A stretch of 64,000 nt of DNA from an uncultured Oscillospiraceae bacterium (GTDB lineage Bacteria; Bacillota; Clostridia; Oscillospirales; Oscillospiraceae), in NCBI GenBank assembly GCA_947626345.1, contig CANQSF010000003.1:1-64000 (forward strand). Direction: 5' to 3'. Below, in pieces: positions 34,605 to 43,918 of this stretch. Position 1 is the stretch's first letter. Each line of letters begins with the position of its first letter. The notes beneath the pieces were generated by a model. That model was not told the origin of the DNA. It did no database searches and saw only the letters and a program-made list of their open reading frames with translations. The translations under genes and the position numbers were made by a program.

Positions 34605-34690
34605 GCTTGCCAATTACGCACGGACGCTGACGCACGGCCCGGTCCCGCGAGGGTGGCCGCAAGGATGAGGCGTCCGGAGGGTAAAAACTG
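34605..34690 (+). promoter_or_regulatory. structured rpsB 5' leader
   Basis: The leader folds around a closing stem CGGACGC (34621-34627) with GCGTCCG (34670-34676), with inner GC hairpins. Ribosomal protein operons are often autoregulated through such leaders; an S2-binding role here is inference. Confidence 0.4.
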
Positions 34691-34714
34691 ATTAAATAAG
34701 GAGGAAAAAACGTA

Positions 34715-35467
34715 ATGGCAGTCGTAACGATGAAGCAGCTCCTGGAGGCCGGCGTCCACTTCGGACACCAGACCCGCCGCTGGAACCCCAAGATGGCGGA
34801 GTACATCTACCTGGAGCGCAACGGCATCTATATCATCGACCTGCAGAAGACCGCGAAGAAGCTGGAGGAGGCCTACGCCTTCGTCCGCCAGCTGGCCGAG
34901 AGCGGCCAGTCCATCCTGTTCGTGGGCACCAAGAAGCAGGCCCATGACGCGGTGGCCGAGGAGGCCAGCCGGGTGGGCCAGTACTACGTGAACGCCCGCT
35001 GGCTGGGCGGCATGCTCACCAACTTCAAGACCATGCGCACCCGCGTGGACCGTCTCAACCAGCTCAAGCGCATGGCCGAGGACGGCACCTTCGATATGCT
35101 GCCCAAGAAGGAAGTCATGAAGCTCATGGGCGAGCAGGCCAAGCTGGAGAAGTATCTCGGCGGCGTGAAGGACATGAAGAAGCTGCCCGGCGCGCTGTTC
35201 GTCATCGACCCCCGCAAGGAGCACAACGCCATCGCCGAGGCCCGCAAGCTGCACATCCCCATCGTGGCCATCGTGGACACCAACTGCGACCCCGATGAGA
35301 TCGACTACGTGATCCCCGGCAACGACGACGCCATCCGCGCCATCCGGCTGATCTCCAACGCCATGGCCAACGCCGTGCAGGAGGGCCGTCAGGGCCAGGA
35401 CGCCGAGACCGAGGCTGAGGCTCCCGCGGCCGCCGAGGAAGAGACTGCTAAGGAGGAAGAGGAATAA
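34715..35467 (+). CDS. rpsB: 30S ribosomal protein S2
   Basis: 250 residues. Family marks: [46 protein letters not shown] and [23 protein letters not shown] text near residue 190. The C-terminus is an acidic Glu/Ala tail. AAGGAGG lies 11 bases upstream. The stop overlaps the tsf start (TAATG). Confidence 0.97.
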   Translation: MAVVTMKQLLEAGVHFGHQTRRWNPKMAEYIYLERNGIYIIDLQKTAKKLEEAYAFVRQLAESGQSILFVGTKKQAHDAVAEEASRVGQYYVNARWLGGMLTNFKTMRTRVDRLNQLKRMAEDGTFDMLPKKEVMKLMGEQAKLEKYLGGVKDMKKLPGALFVIDPRKEHNAIAEARKLHIPIVAIVDTNCDPDEIDYVIPGNDDAIRAIRLISNAMANAVQEGRQGQDAETEAEAPAAAEEETAKEEEE

Positions 35468-36384
35468 TGGCTGCTGTTACCGCGAAAATGGTCAACGACC
35501 TGCGCCAGAGCACCGGCGCGGGACTGATGGACTGCAAGAAGGCCCTGGTGGCCTGCGACGGCGATATGGACAAGGCCGTCGATTATCTGCGTGAAAAAGG
35601 TCTGGCCAGCGCCGGCAAGAAGGCCGGCCGCATCGCCGCCGAGGGCATGGCCTACGCCACCGTCATCGATGGCATCGGCGTGGTGGTGGAGGTCAACTGC
35701 GAGAGCGACTTCGTCGCCAGCAACGAGCTGTTCACCGGCTTCGTGAAGGACCTGGCCAAGGTCATCGCCAAGGAGGACCCCGCCGACGTGGAGGCCCTTT
35801 CCGCCTGCCAGTGGGTGGACGGCAAGACCACTGTGGCCGACGCCAAGAACGAGGTGTTCCTGTCCCTGCGGGAGAATATGCAGATCCGCCGCTTTGCCCG
35901 CGTGGCTGAGGGCGTGAACGTGCCCTACGTGCACATGAACGGCAAGGTTGGCGTGCTGGTGACCCTGGACACCGCCTCCACCGCCGATCAGACCGTGGAG
36001 CTGGGCAAGGACGTGGCCATGCAGATCTGCGCCATGCGGCCCCAGTACCTGGATAAGTCCCTGGTGGACGAGGCCTTCATCGCCCACGAGAAGGAAGTCC
36101 GCCTGGCCCAGGCCATGCAGGACCCGAAGAATGCCAAGAAGCCCGAGGCCATCATCGAGAAGATCGTCATGGGCGGCATCGAGAAGTACTACAAGGAGAT
36201 CTGCCTGCTGCAGCAGGCCTATGTCAAGGGCGAGGGCGAGGACGTGGCCGCTCACGTGGCCGCCGTCGCCAAGGAAGTAGGCGCTCCTATCGCCGTGAAG
36301 GGCTATATCCGCTTTGAGAAGGGCGAGGGCATCGAGAAGCGTCAGGATGATCTGGCCGCCGAGGTGGCCAAGATGATCGGCTGA
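35467..36384 (+). CDS. tsf: elongation factor Ts
   Basis: 305 residues; nucleotide exchange factor for EF-Tu. The N-terminal TS-N domain reads VNDLRQSTGAGLMDCKKAL, and the exchange motif NCESDFVASNE is near residue 78. Cotranscribed with rpsB through a 1-base overlap. Confidence 0.97.
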   Translation: MAAVTAKMVNDLRQSTGAGLMDCKKALVACDGDMDKAVDYLREKGLASAGKKAGRIAAEGMAYATVIDGIGVVVEVNCESDFVASNELFTGFVKDLAKVIAKEDPADVEALSACQWVDGKTTVADAKNEVFLSLRENMQIRRFARVAEGVNVPYVHMNGKVGVLVTLDTASTADQTVELGKDVAMQICAMRPQYLDKSLVDEAFIAHEKEVRLAQAMQDPKNAKKPEAIIEKIVMGGIEKYYKEICLLQQAYVKGEGEDVAAHVAAVAKEVGAPIAVKGYIRFEKGEGIEKRQDDLAAEVAKMIG

Positions 36385-36408
36385 GTCGCCGCCGGAAAAC
36401 AGGATAGG

Positions 36409-36439
36409 AAAAGGGCGCGTCGCAGGACGCGCCCTTTTT
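36409..36439 (+). terminator. intrinsic terminator of rpsB-tsf
   Basis: AAAAGGGCGCGTC and GACGCGCCCTTTTT pair around a 4-base loop. Confidence 0.92.
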
Positions 36440-36455
36440 GCCGCGCCCGGAGCCC

Positions 36456-36484
36456 TTGCAACGGCCGGGGGGACGTGATAGAAT
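36456..36484 (+). promoter_or_regulatory. promoter of the flavin reductase-msrA operon
   Basis: TTGCAA (36456-36461), 17 bases, TAGAAT (36479-36484). Confidence 0.7.
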
Positions 36485-36514
36485 GAGAAAAAAGAGATAC
36501 GAAGGAGGATCGAC

Positions 36515-36991
36515 ATGGATCTGAACGTGAACGCCTTTTCCGTCTTCGACCGTCAGTGGGCGCTGGTCACCGCCGGCCAGGAGGGGGATTTCAACACCAT
36601 GACCATCAGCTGGGGCGGCCTGGGCACCCTGTGGGGAAAGCCCGTGGCCACGGTGTACGTCAAGCCCGTCCGATACACCCATGAGTTCCTGGACCGGTAC
36701 GACAAATTCACCGTCAGCTTCTTCCCCGAGACGTATAAAAAGGCCCTGGCCCTGCTGGGCAGCCGCTCCGGCCGGGACGGGGACAAGGTGGCCGCTGCGG
36801 GTCTCACCCCGGCCTATCTGGACGGGGCCGTCACCTTCCGGGAGGCCGAGCGGACGCTGGTGTGCCGGAAGATCTACCGGCAGGATCTGGACCTGGCTGC
36901 CGTGCCGGCGGAGGAGGCCGCGGCCTATTACGCCGCCGAGGCGCCCCACACCATGTACATCGGCCAGGTGCTGGAGGTGCTGGAGAAGTGA
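36515..36991 (+). CDS. flavin reductase-like FMN-binding protein
   Basis: 158 residues. Split-barrel FMN-binding fold: WALVTAGQEGDFNTMTISWG, then GKPVATVYVKPVRYTHEFLD. GAAGGAGG precedes the ATG. It overlaps msrA by 4 bases, so it may supply reduced flavin or respond to the same oxidative stress (inference). Confidence 0.87.
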   Translation: MDLNVNAFSVFDRQWALVTAGQEGDFNTMTISWGGLGTLWGKPVATVYVKPVRYTHEFLDRYDKFTVSFFPETYKKALALLGSRSGRDGDKVAAAGLTPAYLDGAVTFREAERTLVCRKIYRQDLDLAAVPAEEAAAYYAAEAPHTMYIGQVLEVLEK

Positions 36992-37515
36992 GGCGGGAGA
37001 CCATCTATCTGGCGGGGGGCTGCTTCTGGGGCGCCCAGCGGTATTTCGACTGCCTGACCGGGGTGCTGGACACAGAGGTGGGCTATGCCAACGGCCGCAC
37101 CGCCGATCCCACCTATGAGCAGGTGAGATATGAGGGCACCGGCCACGCCGAGACGGTGAAGGTGACCTACGACGCCGACGTGATCCGCCTGGAGGAGCTG
37201 CTGGAGCAGTTCTACAAGGCCATCGACCCCACCAGCTACCACCGCCAGGGCGGGGACATCGGCGAGCAGTACCGCACGGGGGTCTATTACACCACTGACG
37301 GGCAGCGGGACGTGATATGCGCGTCCCTGGAGGCGCTGCAGAAACAGTACGACGCGCCGCTGATGGTGGAGTGCCTGCCCCTGGAGAACTTCTATCCAGC
37401 GGAGGAGTACCACCAGAAGTATCTGGACAAGAACCCCGGCGGCTACTGTCACATCGGCCCGGCGCTGTTTGCCGCGGCGCGGGATTATAAGCCCGTCGGC
37501 CGGGAGGGGCGCTGA
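36988..37515 (+). CDS. msrA: peptide methionine-S-sulfoxide reductase
   Basis: 175 residues. Active-site motif GGCFWGAQRYF at 9-19, with the catalytic Cys in position; GYANGRTADPTYEQV and YHQKYL also match MsrA. The GTG start overlaps the flavin reductase stop (GTGA). In-frame upstream codons are non-family sequence in the overlapping gene. Repairs oxidised methionine. Confidence 0.94.
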   Translation: MRRETIYLAGGCFWGAQRYFDCLTGVLDTEVGYANGRTADPTYEQVRYEGTGHAETVKVTYDADVIRLEELLEQFYKAIDPTSYHRQGGDIGEQYRTGVYYTTDGQRDVICASLEALQKQYDAPLMVECLPLENFYPAEEYHQKYLDKNPGGYCHIGPALFAAARDYKPVGREGR

Positions 37516-37516
37516 G

Positions 37517-38398
37517 ATGGAGGCCGTGCTGCAAAACGGCCGCTTCCGGGCGACGGTGACCACCCAGGGCGGGGAGCTGATCTCCTTCCAGGACGGGGAG
37601 GGGACTGAGTACCTGTGGCAGGGGGACCCGGCGGTCTGGGCCGGGCGGGACCCCATCCTGTTCCCCATCGTGGGGGCCCTGCGGGACGGAAAGGTCCGCT
37701 TTCCCGAGGGGGAATACGCCATGGCCCGCCACGGCTTTGCCAGAAACTCCCAATTCACCCTGGCTCAGCGGGGGGAGGACTTCGCGGTACTGGAGCTGAC
37801 GGAGAGCCCGGAGACCCTGGACCTGTACCCCTATTCCTTCCGGCTGCGGGTGACCCACCGGCTCACAGAGCGGGGCTTCGAGACGGCCTACGCGGTGAAG
37901 AACACCGGCGCGGGGACCATGCTGTACTGCATCGGCGGGCACACCGCCTTCAACTGCCCCCTGTATACGGGGGAGCGGTTCGAGGACTACCGGTTGGTGT
38001 TCGACCAGGCGGAGGAGGGGCCCTCTGCGGCCGTGGGGCCGGGCGGAGTGCTGGACCGGCGCGTGCCGAAAAAGTACCTGCGGGGGACGGACGCCCTGGC
38101 GCTGCGCCACGGGATATTCGACGAGGCGGATACCCTCATCTTCAGCGCTCTGCGCTCCCGGGGCGTGTCCCTGGTGCACCGGGACACGGGCCGGGGCCTG
38201 CGGATGGATTTCCATGCGTTTCCCATGCTGGGCGTGTGGACCATGCCGGGGAAGAACGCCCCCTATATCTGCATCGAGCCCTGGCAGGGCTGCGCCGCCT
38301 TCGCCGATGAGACGGGTCGCTTCGAGGACAAACCCCACGTGGTGGCCCTGGCGCCGGGGGAGGAGAGGACTCTGGCCTTCTCGGTGGAGGTCCTGTAA
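37517..38398 (+). CDS. aldose 1-epimerase family protein
   Basis: 293 residues, galactose-mutarotase-like beta-sandwich (YihR/LacX type): TTQGGELISFQD, AVWAGRDPILFPIVG, ARHGFARNSQF, and the His in IGGHTAFNCPL. The start is 1 base after the msrA stop with GGGAGGGG upstream. The exact sugar is unknown. Confidence 0.88.
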   Translation: MEAVLQNGRFRATVTTQGGELISFQDGEGTEYLWQGDPAVWAGRDPILFPIVGALRDGKVRFPEGEYAMARHGFARNSQFTLAQRGEDFAVLELTESPETLDLYPYSFRLRVTHRLTERGFETAYAVKNTGAGTMLYCIGGHTAFNCPLYTGERFEDYRLVFDQAEEGPSAAVGPGGVLDRRVPKKYLRGTDALALRHGIFDEADTLIFSALRSRGVSLVHRDTGRGLRMDFHAFPMLGVWTMPGKNAPYICIEPWQGCAAFADETGRFEDKPHVVALAPGEERTLAFSVEVL

Positions 38399-38417
38399 AC
38401 AGCATACGAAGGAAAAC

Positions 38418-38440
38418 GCCGCACCCGGGCAGGGTGCGGC
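38418..38440. terminator. bidirectional terminator between convergent operons
   Basis: GCCGCACCC pairs with GGGTGCGGC around 5 bases; T-rich on both sides. Confidence 0.75.
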
Positions 38441-38467
38441 GCTCGTTTATCTAGCGGCTAAAAGCCG

Positions 38468-38905
38468 TCACCTGGTCAGCTTGCGGCCCATGTATTTCGG
38501 GTTGACGTACAGGATGTAGACCAGCGCGGCGGAGATGAAGATGGCGGTGCCCACCAGGCCCATCCCGACGCGGGCGTCGATCACAAGGATCACCGCGATC
38601 ACCAGGCAGTACCCCAGCTCGATGTACACGTTTTTCCGCCGCCGGTCCGGGTCGGGCTCAAAGCGGTGATTGGACGCCATCCACACTGAACACGCCGCCA
38701 CAAGCAGCAAATCCAGCAGGATGACGAAGCTGTAGTCAGGAGAGTCCGCGTGCCAGTAGATGTGGCTGGCGGCGGCATTGGCAAATGCCGACTGAAAGAT
38801 GATGGCCCACTTTGTCAGATTGGCCTGCAGGATCGGGTTTGGCGCCTTTTTCCGCCTCGCCGGCGAGCGGTCAGGCGCTGCAGGGGCGGCGCTTTCCGGC
38901 TCCAC
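38468..38905 (-). CDS. small membrane protein downstream of an Xre regulator
   Basis: 145 residues. A charged N-terminus (to about 25) is followed by four hydrophobic segments. GTG start 3 bases after the regulator stop, so the two are coupled. No family recognised beyond general membrane proteins found in Xre pairs. Confidence 0.72.
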   Translation of the reverse strand: MEPESAAPAAPDRSPARRKKAPNPILQANLTKWAIIFQSAFANAAASHIYWHADSPDYSFVILLDLLLVAACSVWMASNHRFEPDPDRRRKNVYIELGYCLVIAVILVIDARVGMGLVGTAIFISAALVYILYVNPKYMGRKLTR

Positions 38906-38908
38906 GAG

Positions 38909-39097
38909 CTATGACAGACTGAGCTCGAGGAGCTGTGCCAGAAGCACGAGATTGCCAGCCGTGGGCTCCGACTGGCCCGTCTCCCACTTTGAGACTGCCT
39001 GGCGGCTCACGCCCAGCTGCTCTGCAACATATTCCTGGGACAGCTTCAGCTCCTCCCGCCGCCGTTTTATATTCTCACCGAGACTCGTATCGCCCAC
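38909..39097 (-). CDS. Xre-family regulator
   Basis: 62 residues: IKRRREELKLSQEYVAEQLG, SRQAVSKWETGQSEPT and LLAQLLELSLS, a textbook HTH_3 domain. The GTG start overlaps the GGGAGG, an unusually short spacing, so the start is not firm, but no other in-frame start keeps the domain. The downstream membrane gene is probably its partner. Confidence 0.85.
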   Translation of the reverse strand: MGDTSLGENIKRRREELKLSQEYVAEQLGVSRQAVSKWETGQSEPTAGNLVLLAQLLELSLS

Positions 39098-39261
39098 CTC
39101 CCTGTGTCCCTATCCTATCAAAAGACCCGGCTGCGCGCCACCAACTATTTGTCAACCAGCGGTTGCATGTGGCCGCAGCGCCCGCATTCCGGCCCGCCGG
39201 GCGGCCGGCCATCGACTTATTATATACATCCAGATAGCGCAAAAGTCAATTGGCATACGAA

Positions 39262-39294
39262 AACGCTCCGGCGAGATATCCTCGCCGGAGCGTT
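39262..39294 (-). terminator. intrinsic terminator of hppA
   Basis: A 14-bp perfect stem, AACGCTCCGGCGAG with CTCGCCGGAGCGTT, plus TTTTCG on the minus strand. Confidence 0.88.
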
Positions 39295-39314
39295 CCTGTC
39301 ACGCGGCAGATGGC

Positions 39315-41462
<2,148 letters not shown>

Positions 41463-41499
41463 TGGCACATCACTCCTTGCTGTCAGTTTTTAGGTATCC

Positions 41500-41528
41500 A
41501 TCATAAACCGTCCAGATGGAGATTTCAA
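41500..41528 (-). promoter_or_regulatory. promoter of hppA
   Basis: Minus-strand TTGAAA (plus 41523-41528), 17 bases, TATGAT (plus 41500-41505). Confidence 0.75.
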
Positions 41529-41930
41529 ATGTTTATTCCCGAATTATGGCAACTTCGCGCATTTTCTCACTATTGAACAAAAATGAACGCTTTCTTTTTA
41601 CGCACAAAGTCCGGAAATAATTTGCGAGTAAAGTGCCAAATCACGCAAATTTACGGAAACTGACCGAAAATGAATTGCAGCGCGCCGATGCACGGCGTCA
41701 GTTGGTTGGAGAAATCGAACAAAAACAGAGACAAATGTTTATTCCATTGTATGTAATGAAGCACAATATTTGACGAAAAAATGGCGGAAACGATGCAGAA
41801 ATGGTTTGAAACGATCGTTAAGCGCCTGACAACAGGAGGGGCATGTGACGCGTTCGTTTTTTCGTTGACATACATGTATTTGACGCTTGATCCATACGCA
41901 TATTTCCTGCGATCTCACCGCCGAAAGAAC
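41529..41930. other. AT-rich intergenic region without a supported gene
   Basis: About 400 bases of clearly lower GC than the flanks. Short frames exist but lack ribosome sites, family features or codon bias. AACAGGAGGGGC at 41829-41840 looks like a ribosome site but leads only to ATG-TGA. I see no repeat or RNA fold I can name. Confidence 0.5.
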
Positions 41931-41935
41931 AAAAA

Positions 41936-41969
41936 GACGCCGGCCGGAGACGGTGCTCCGGCCGGCGTC
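41936..41969 (-). terminator. terminator of the minus-strand mltG-rnmV operon
   Basis: A 14-bp perfect stem (GACGCCGGCCGGAG with CTCCGGCCGGCGTC), followed on the minus strand by TTTTTG. Transcripts from rnmV would run antisense through the small gene at 42023 before stopping. Confidence 0.82.
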
Positions 41970-41987
41970 GCTGGCAAAAACTGTGCC

Positions 41988-42016
41988 TTGCAGAGATAGG
42001 GTAAAACCGCTATCAT
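41988..42016 (+). promoter_or_regulatory. promoter directly before the 82-residue gene
   Basis: TTGCAG (41988-41993), 17 bases, TATCAT (42011-42016). The predicted start of transcription coincides with the ATG at 42023. Confidence 0.6.
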
Positions 42017-42022
42017 GGTGCC

Positions 42023-42271
42023 ATGAGACGGTTCCTACATAGCTTCAAAAAGATATCGCCCGGCGCTCTCGCGGCGGTGCGGATCATCCTGCTCATGTGC
42101 TGCGGGATGGCGTTCGCGGGCTTCGCGCTGTGTCTGGCCGCCGGTGAGCCGTGCGCGGCGAACTACGGGCAGTACCGCCTGGCGGAGGCATTGGCGGATA
42201 CGCCGGCGGGGGTGCTGCTGCTGGCGGGGATCGGACTGATGATAGTGGAGGACCCGGCGGCGAAAGGGTAG
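42023..42271 (+). CDS. small two-helix membrane protein, possibly leaderless
   Basis: 82 residues: basic N-terminus (MRRFLHSFKK), a hydrophobic helix (about 15-40), a short polar stretch with Cys and Tyr, and a second hydrophobic helix (about 60-75). No ribosome site is present, while a promoter places transcription start on the ATG. No family recognised. It ends 3 bases before the convergent rnmV stop. Confidence 0.55.
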   Translation: MRRFLHSFKKISPGALAAVRIILLMCCGMAFAGFALCLAAGEPCAANYGQYRLAEALADTPAGVLLLAGIGLMIVEDPAAKG

Positions 42272-42274
42272 CCG

Positions 42275-42871
42275 TCAGCGCTCAGATTTTGCCAGAAGGG
42301 CCGTCAGCTCCTCCCGGGAGATGAGGGCGTTCAGCACTTCCATCAGGGCGTTGGCGCTCAGCCCCGCGGGCAGGTCCAGCGCCCTTTGCAGCGCCGCCCG
42401 GCGCCCGGCGCTGTTCGGCCGGCCGGCGAGGCCCAGATCGTACATCTCCGCCTTGGTCAGCGGCGGCTGGCAGCCGGTGGGGGCGTCCTGTCCGTCGATG
42501 GTGGCGCCCGCCCGGCGCAGGGCCTGCTCCAGCACCTGGGGGCTCATGCCCTCCACGCCCAGCTTCCCCTCCTTGGAGGGGGCTTTTTTTCGCCGCTCCT
42601 TGCCGGGCACGTCGGGGATGTAGGCGTGCTTTACCAGGGCAGGGTCGATGGCGCTTTTCAGAAAGCTCCGGATGAGAAAGCCGCCCCCGTCGCTGTCCGT
42701 GAGCACGACGAGCCCCCGGGCCCGGGCCAGACGGCGCAGCAGCGCCAGCTTCTCCCTGTCGGAGAAGATGCCGAAGCCGGCGGTGTCGATGATGACCGCA
42801 TCCACCGCGTTGGCCAGGGCGGCCCGGTCGTACCGGCCCTCTACCACGATGACCTCCCGGACCCGGATCAT
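42275..42871 (-). CDS. rnmV: ribonuclease M5-like TOPRIM protein
   Basis: 198 residues. The TOPRIM domain starts VREVIVVEGRYDRAAL (catalytic Glu) and has VVLTDSDGGG (metal-binding DxD). The C-terminal half (after LGVEGMSPQVLEQALRRA) matches the RNase M5 C-terminal DUF4093. RNase M5 matures 5S rRNA. The ATG overlaps the holA stop by 4 bases. A much longer in-frame reading upstream is only the shadow of holA. Confidence 0.85.
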   Translation of the reverse strand: MIRVREVIVVEGRYDRAALANAVDAVIIDTAGFGIFSDREKLALLRRLARARGLVVLTDSDGGGFLIRSFLKSAIDPALVKHAYIPDVPGKERRKKAPSKEGKLGVEGMSPQVLEQALRRAGATIDGQDAPTGCQPPLTKAEMYDLGLAGRPNSAGRRAALQRALDLPAGLSANALMEVLNALISREELTALLAKSER

Positions 42872-43914
42872 GGCGTATCCGTCGCCAGGCGCAGGATGAG
42901 CTCCTTCAAGAGCGCCTCCGGCTCGCCGCCGGTGTCCTTCATGGCATAATCGCACCGGGCGCAGATGGATATGGCCCGGGCCAGGCGCGCCGCGGAAAAG
43001 CGCCCGCAGGCACGCTGGCACATCCGCATGGGGTAGGAGCCGGCGGCCAGCTCCGGGATGCAGGCGGTGATGAAGGCTGCGCCGCGGCCGGTGTCCGCCG
43101 CCAGACGGGCGGCATAGAGTCGGCGAAACTGCTCGCCGATCATGGCGATCAGGCCGTGGGGCGTCTCGTCCCGGTCGGCCAGCAGGTCTGCCAACAGCGC
43201 GGCGGAGCGGTCGTAATCCCCCGCGCCCAGGGCGTCGGTCAGATTGAAGACGGTGGTCTCCGGAGCCCTCTTCGCCACGGCGTCGATGTGCTCGGGACGG
43301 ACGGTGTCCCCCTGGACGTAGGTGGTGATCTTCAGGATCTCCGGGATGAGGCCGTTCATCCTGCCGCCGCACACCCAGATGAGGTGGCCGGCGGTGGCGG
43401 GGTCGATCTTCTTGCCCAGGTTCTCCACCCGGCGGATCACCCAGCGGCGCAGCTCCGCCTCGTCGGGGCTGACGAAGGCGATCTCCGTGCCCGCCTTTTT
43501 CATGGCCTTCACCGCCGCCAGCCGCTTGTCCGGCGAATAGCCGGGGGAGAAGACGAACACCAGCGTGGCCCACTCCGGCACGTCCGCCAGGATGGCCTTC
43601 AGCGCCTCGGGATCGTAGCTGCCCGGGCGGTTGACGTCGAAGTCCCGGATCTCGGTGACGGTCCGCTCGCCCATGAAGGGCATGGCCTCCGCGCTCTGGC
43701 GCAGAGCGCCCATGTCCAGACCGGGCCCCTGGAGCCGGTGGTAGTTGAAGGCCTCCGTGCCCTCGGCCAGGCACAGCTTCTTCAGCTCCGCCAGGTAGCT
43801 GTCCCGCAGATAGTCCTCCTCGCCCCAGAGGATATAGACGGACCGGGGTCCTTCCGCGCGGAGCTTTCGGATCTCGGCGCCGTAATCCAGCGTGATCTTT
43901 TCTTTCACTGCCAT
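42868..43914 (-). CDS. holA: DNA polymerase III subunit delta
   Basis: 348 residues, clamp-loader subunit that opens the beta clamp. YILWGEEDYLRDSYLAELKK near residue 25 is the degenerate P-loop region; VFVFSPGYSPDKR and the C-terminal helical collar follow. Located next to comEC, a common arrangement in Firmicutes. Confidence 0.92.
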   Translation of the reverse strand: MAVKEKITLDYGAEIRKLRAEGPRSVYILWGEEDYLRDSYLAELKKLCLAEGTEAFNYHRLQGPGLDMGALRQSAEAMPFMGERTVTEIRDFDVNRPGSYDPEALKAILADVPEWATLVFVFSPGYSPDKRLAAVKAMKKAGTEIAFVSPDEAELRRWVIRRVENLGKKIDPATAGHLIWVCGGRMNGLIPEILKITTYVQGDTVRPEHIDAVAKRAPETTVFNLTDALGAGDYDRSAALLADLLADRDETPHGLIAMIGEQFRRLYAARLAADTGRGAAFITACIPELAAGSYPMRMCQRACGRFSAARLARAISICARCDYAMKDTGGEPEALLKELILRLATDTP

Positions 43915-43918
43915 CGTG

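Noticed and set aside
41781..41999. 72-residue open frame in the AT-rich gap
   Set aside because: No ribosome site, odd composition, and it runs through the terminator hairpin at 41936-41969.
42872..43774. 499-residue single protein spanning rnmV and upstream
   Set aside because: Upstream part is a shadow of holA; the TOPRIM protein starts at 42871 with a 4-base overlap.
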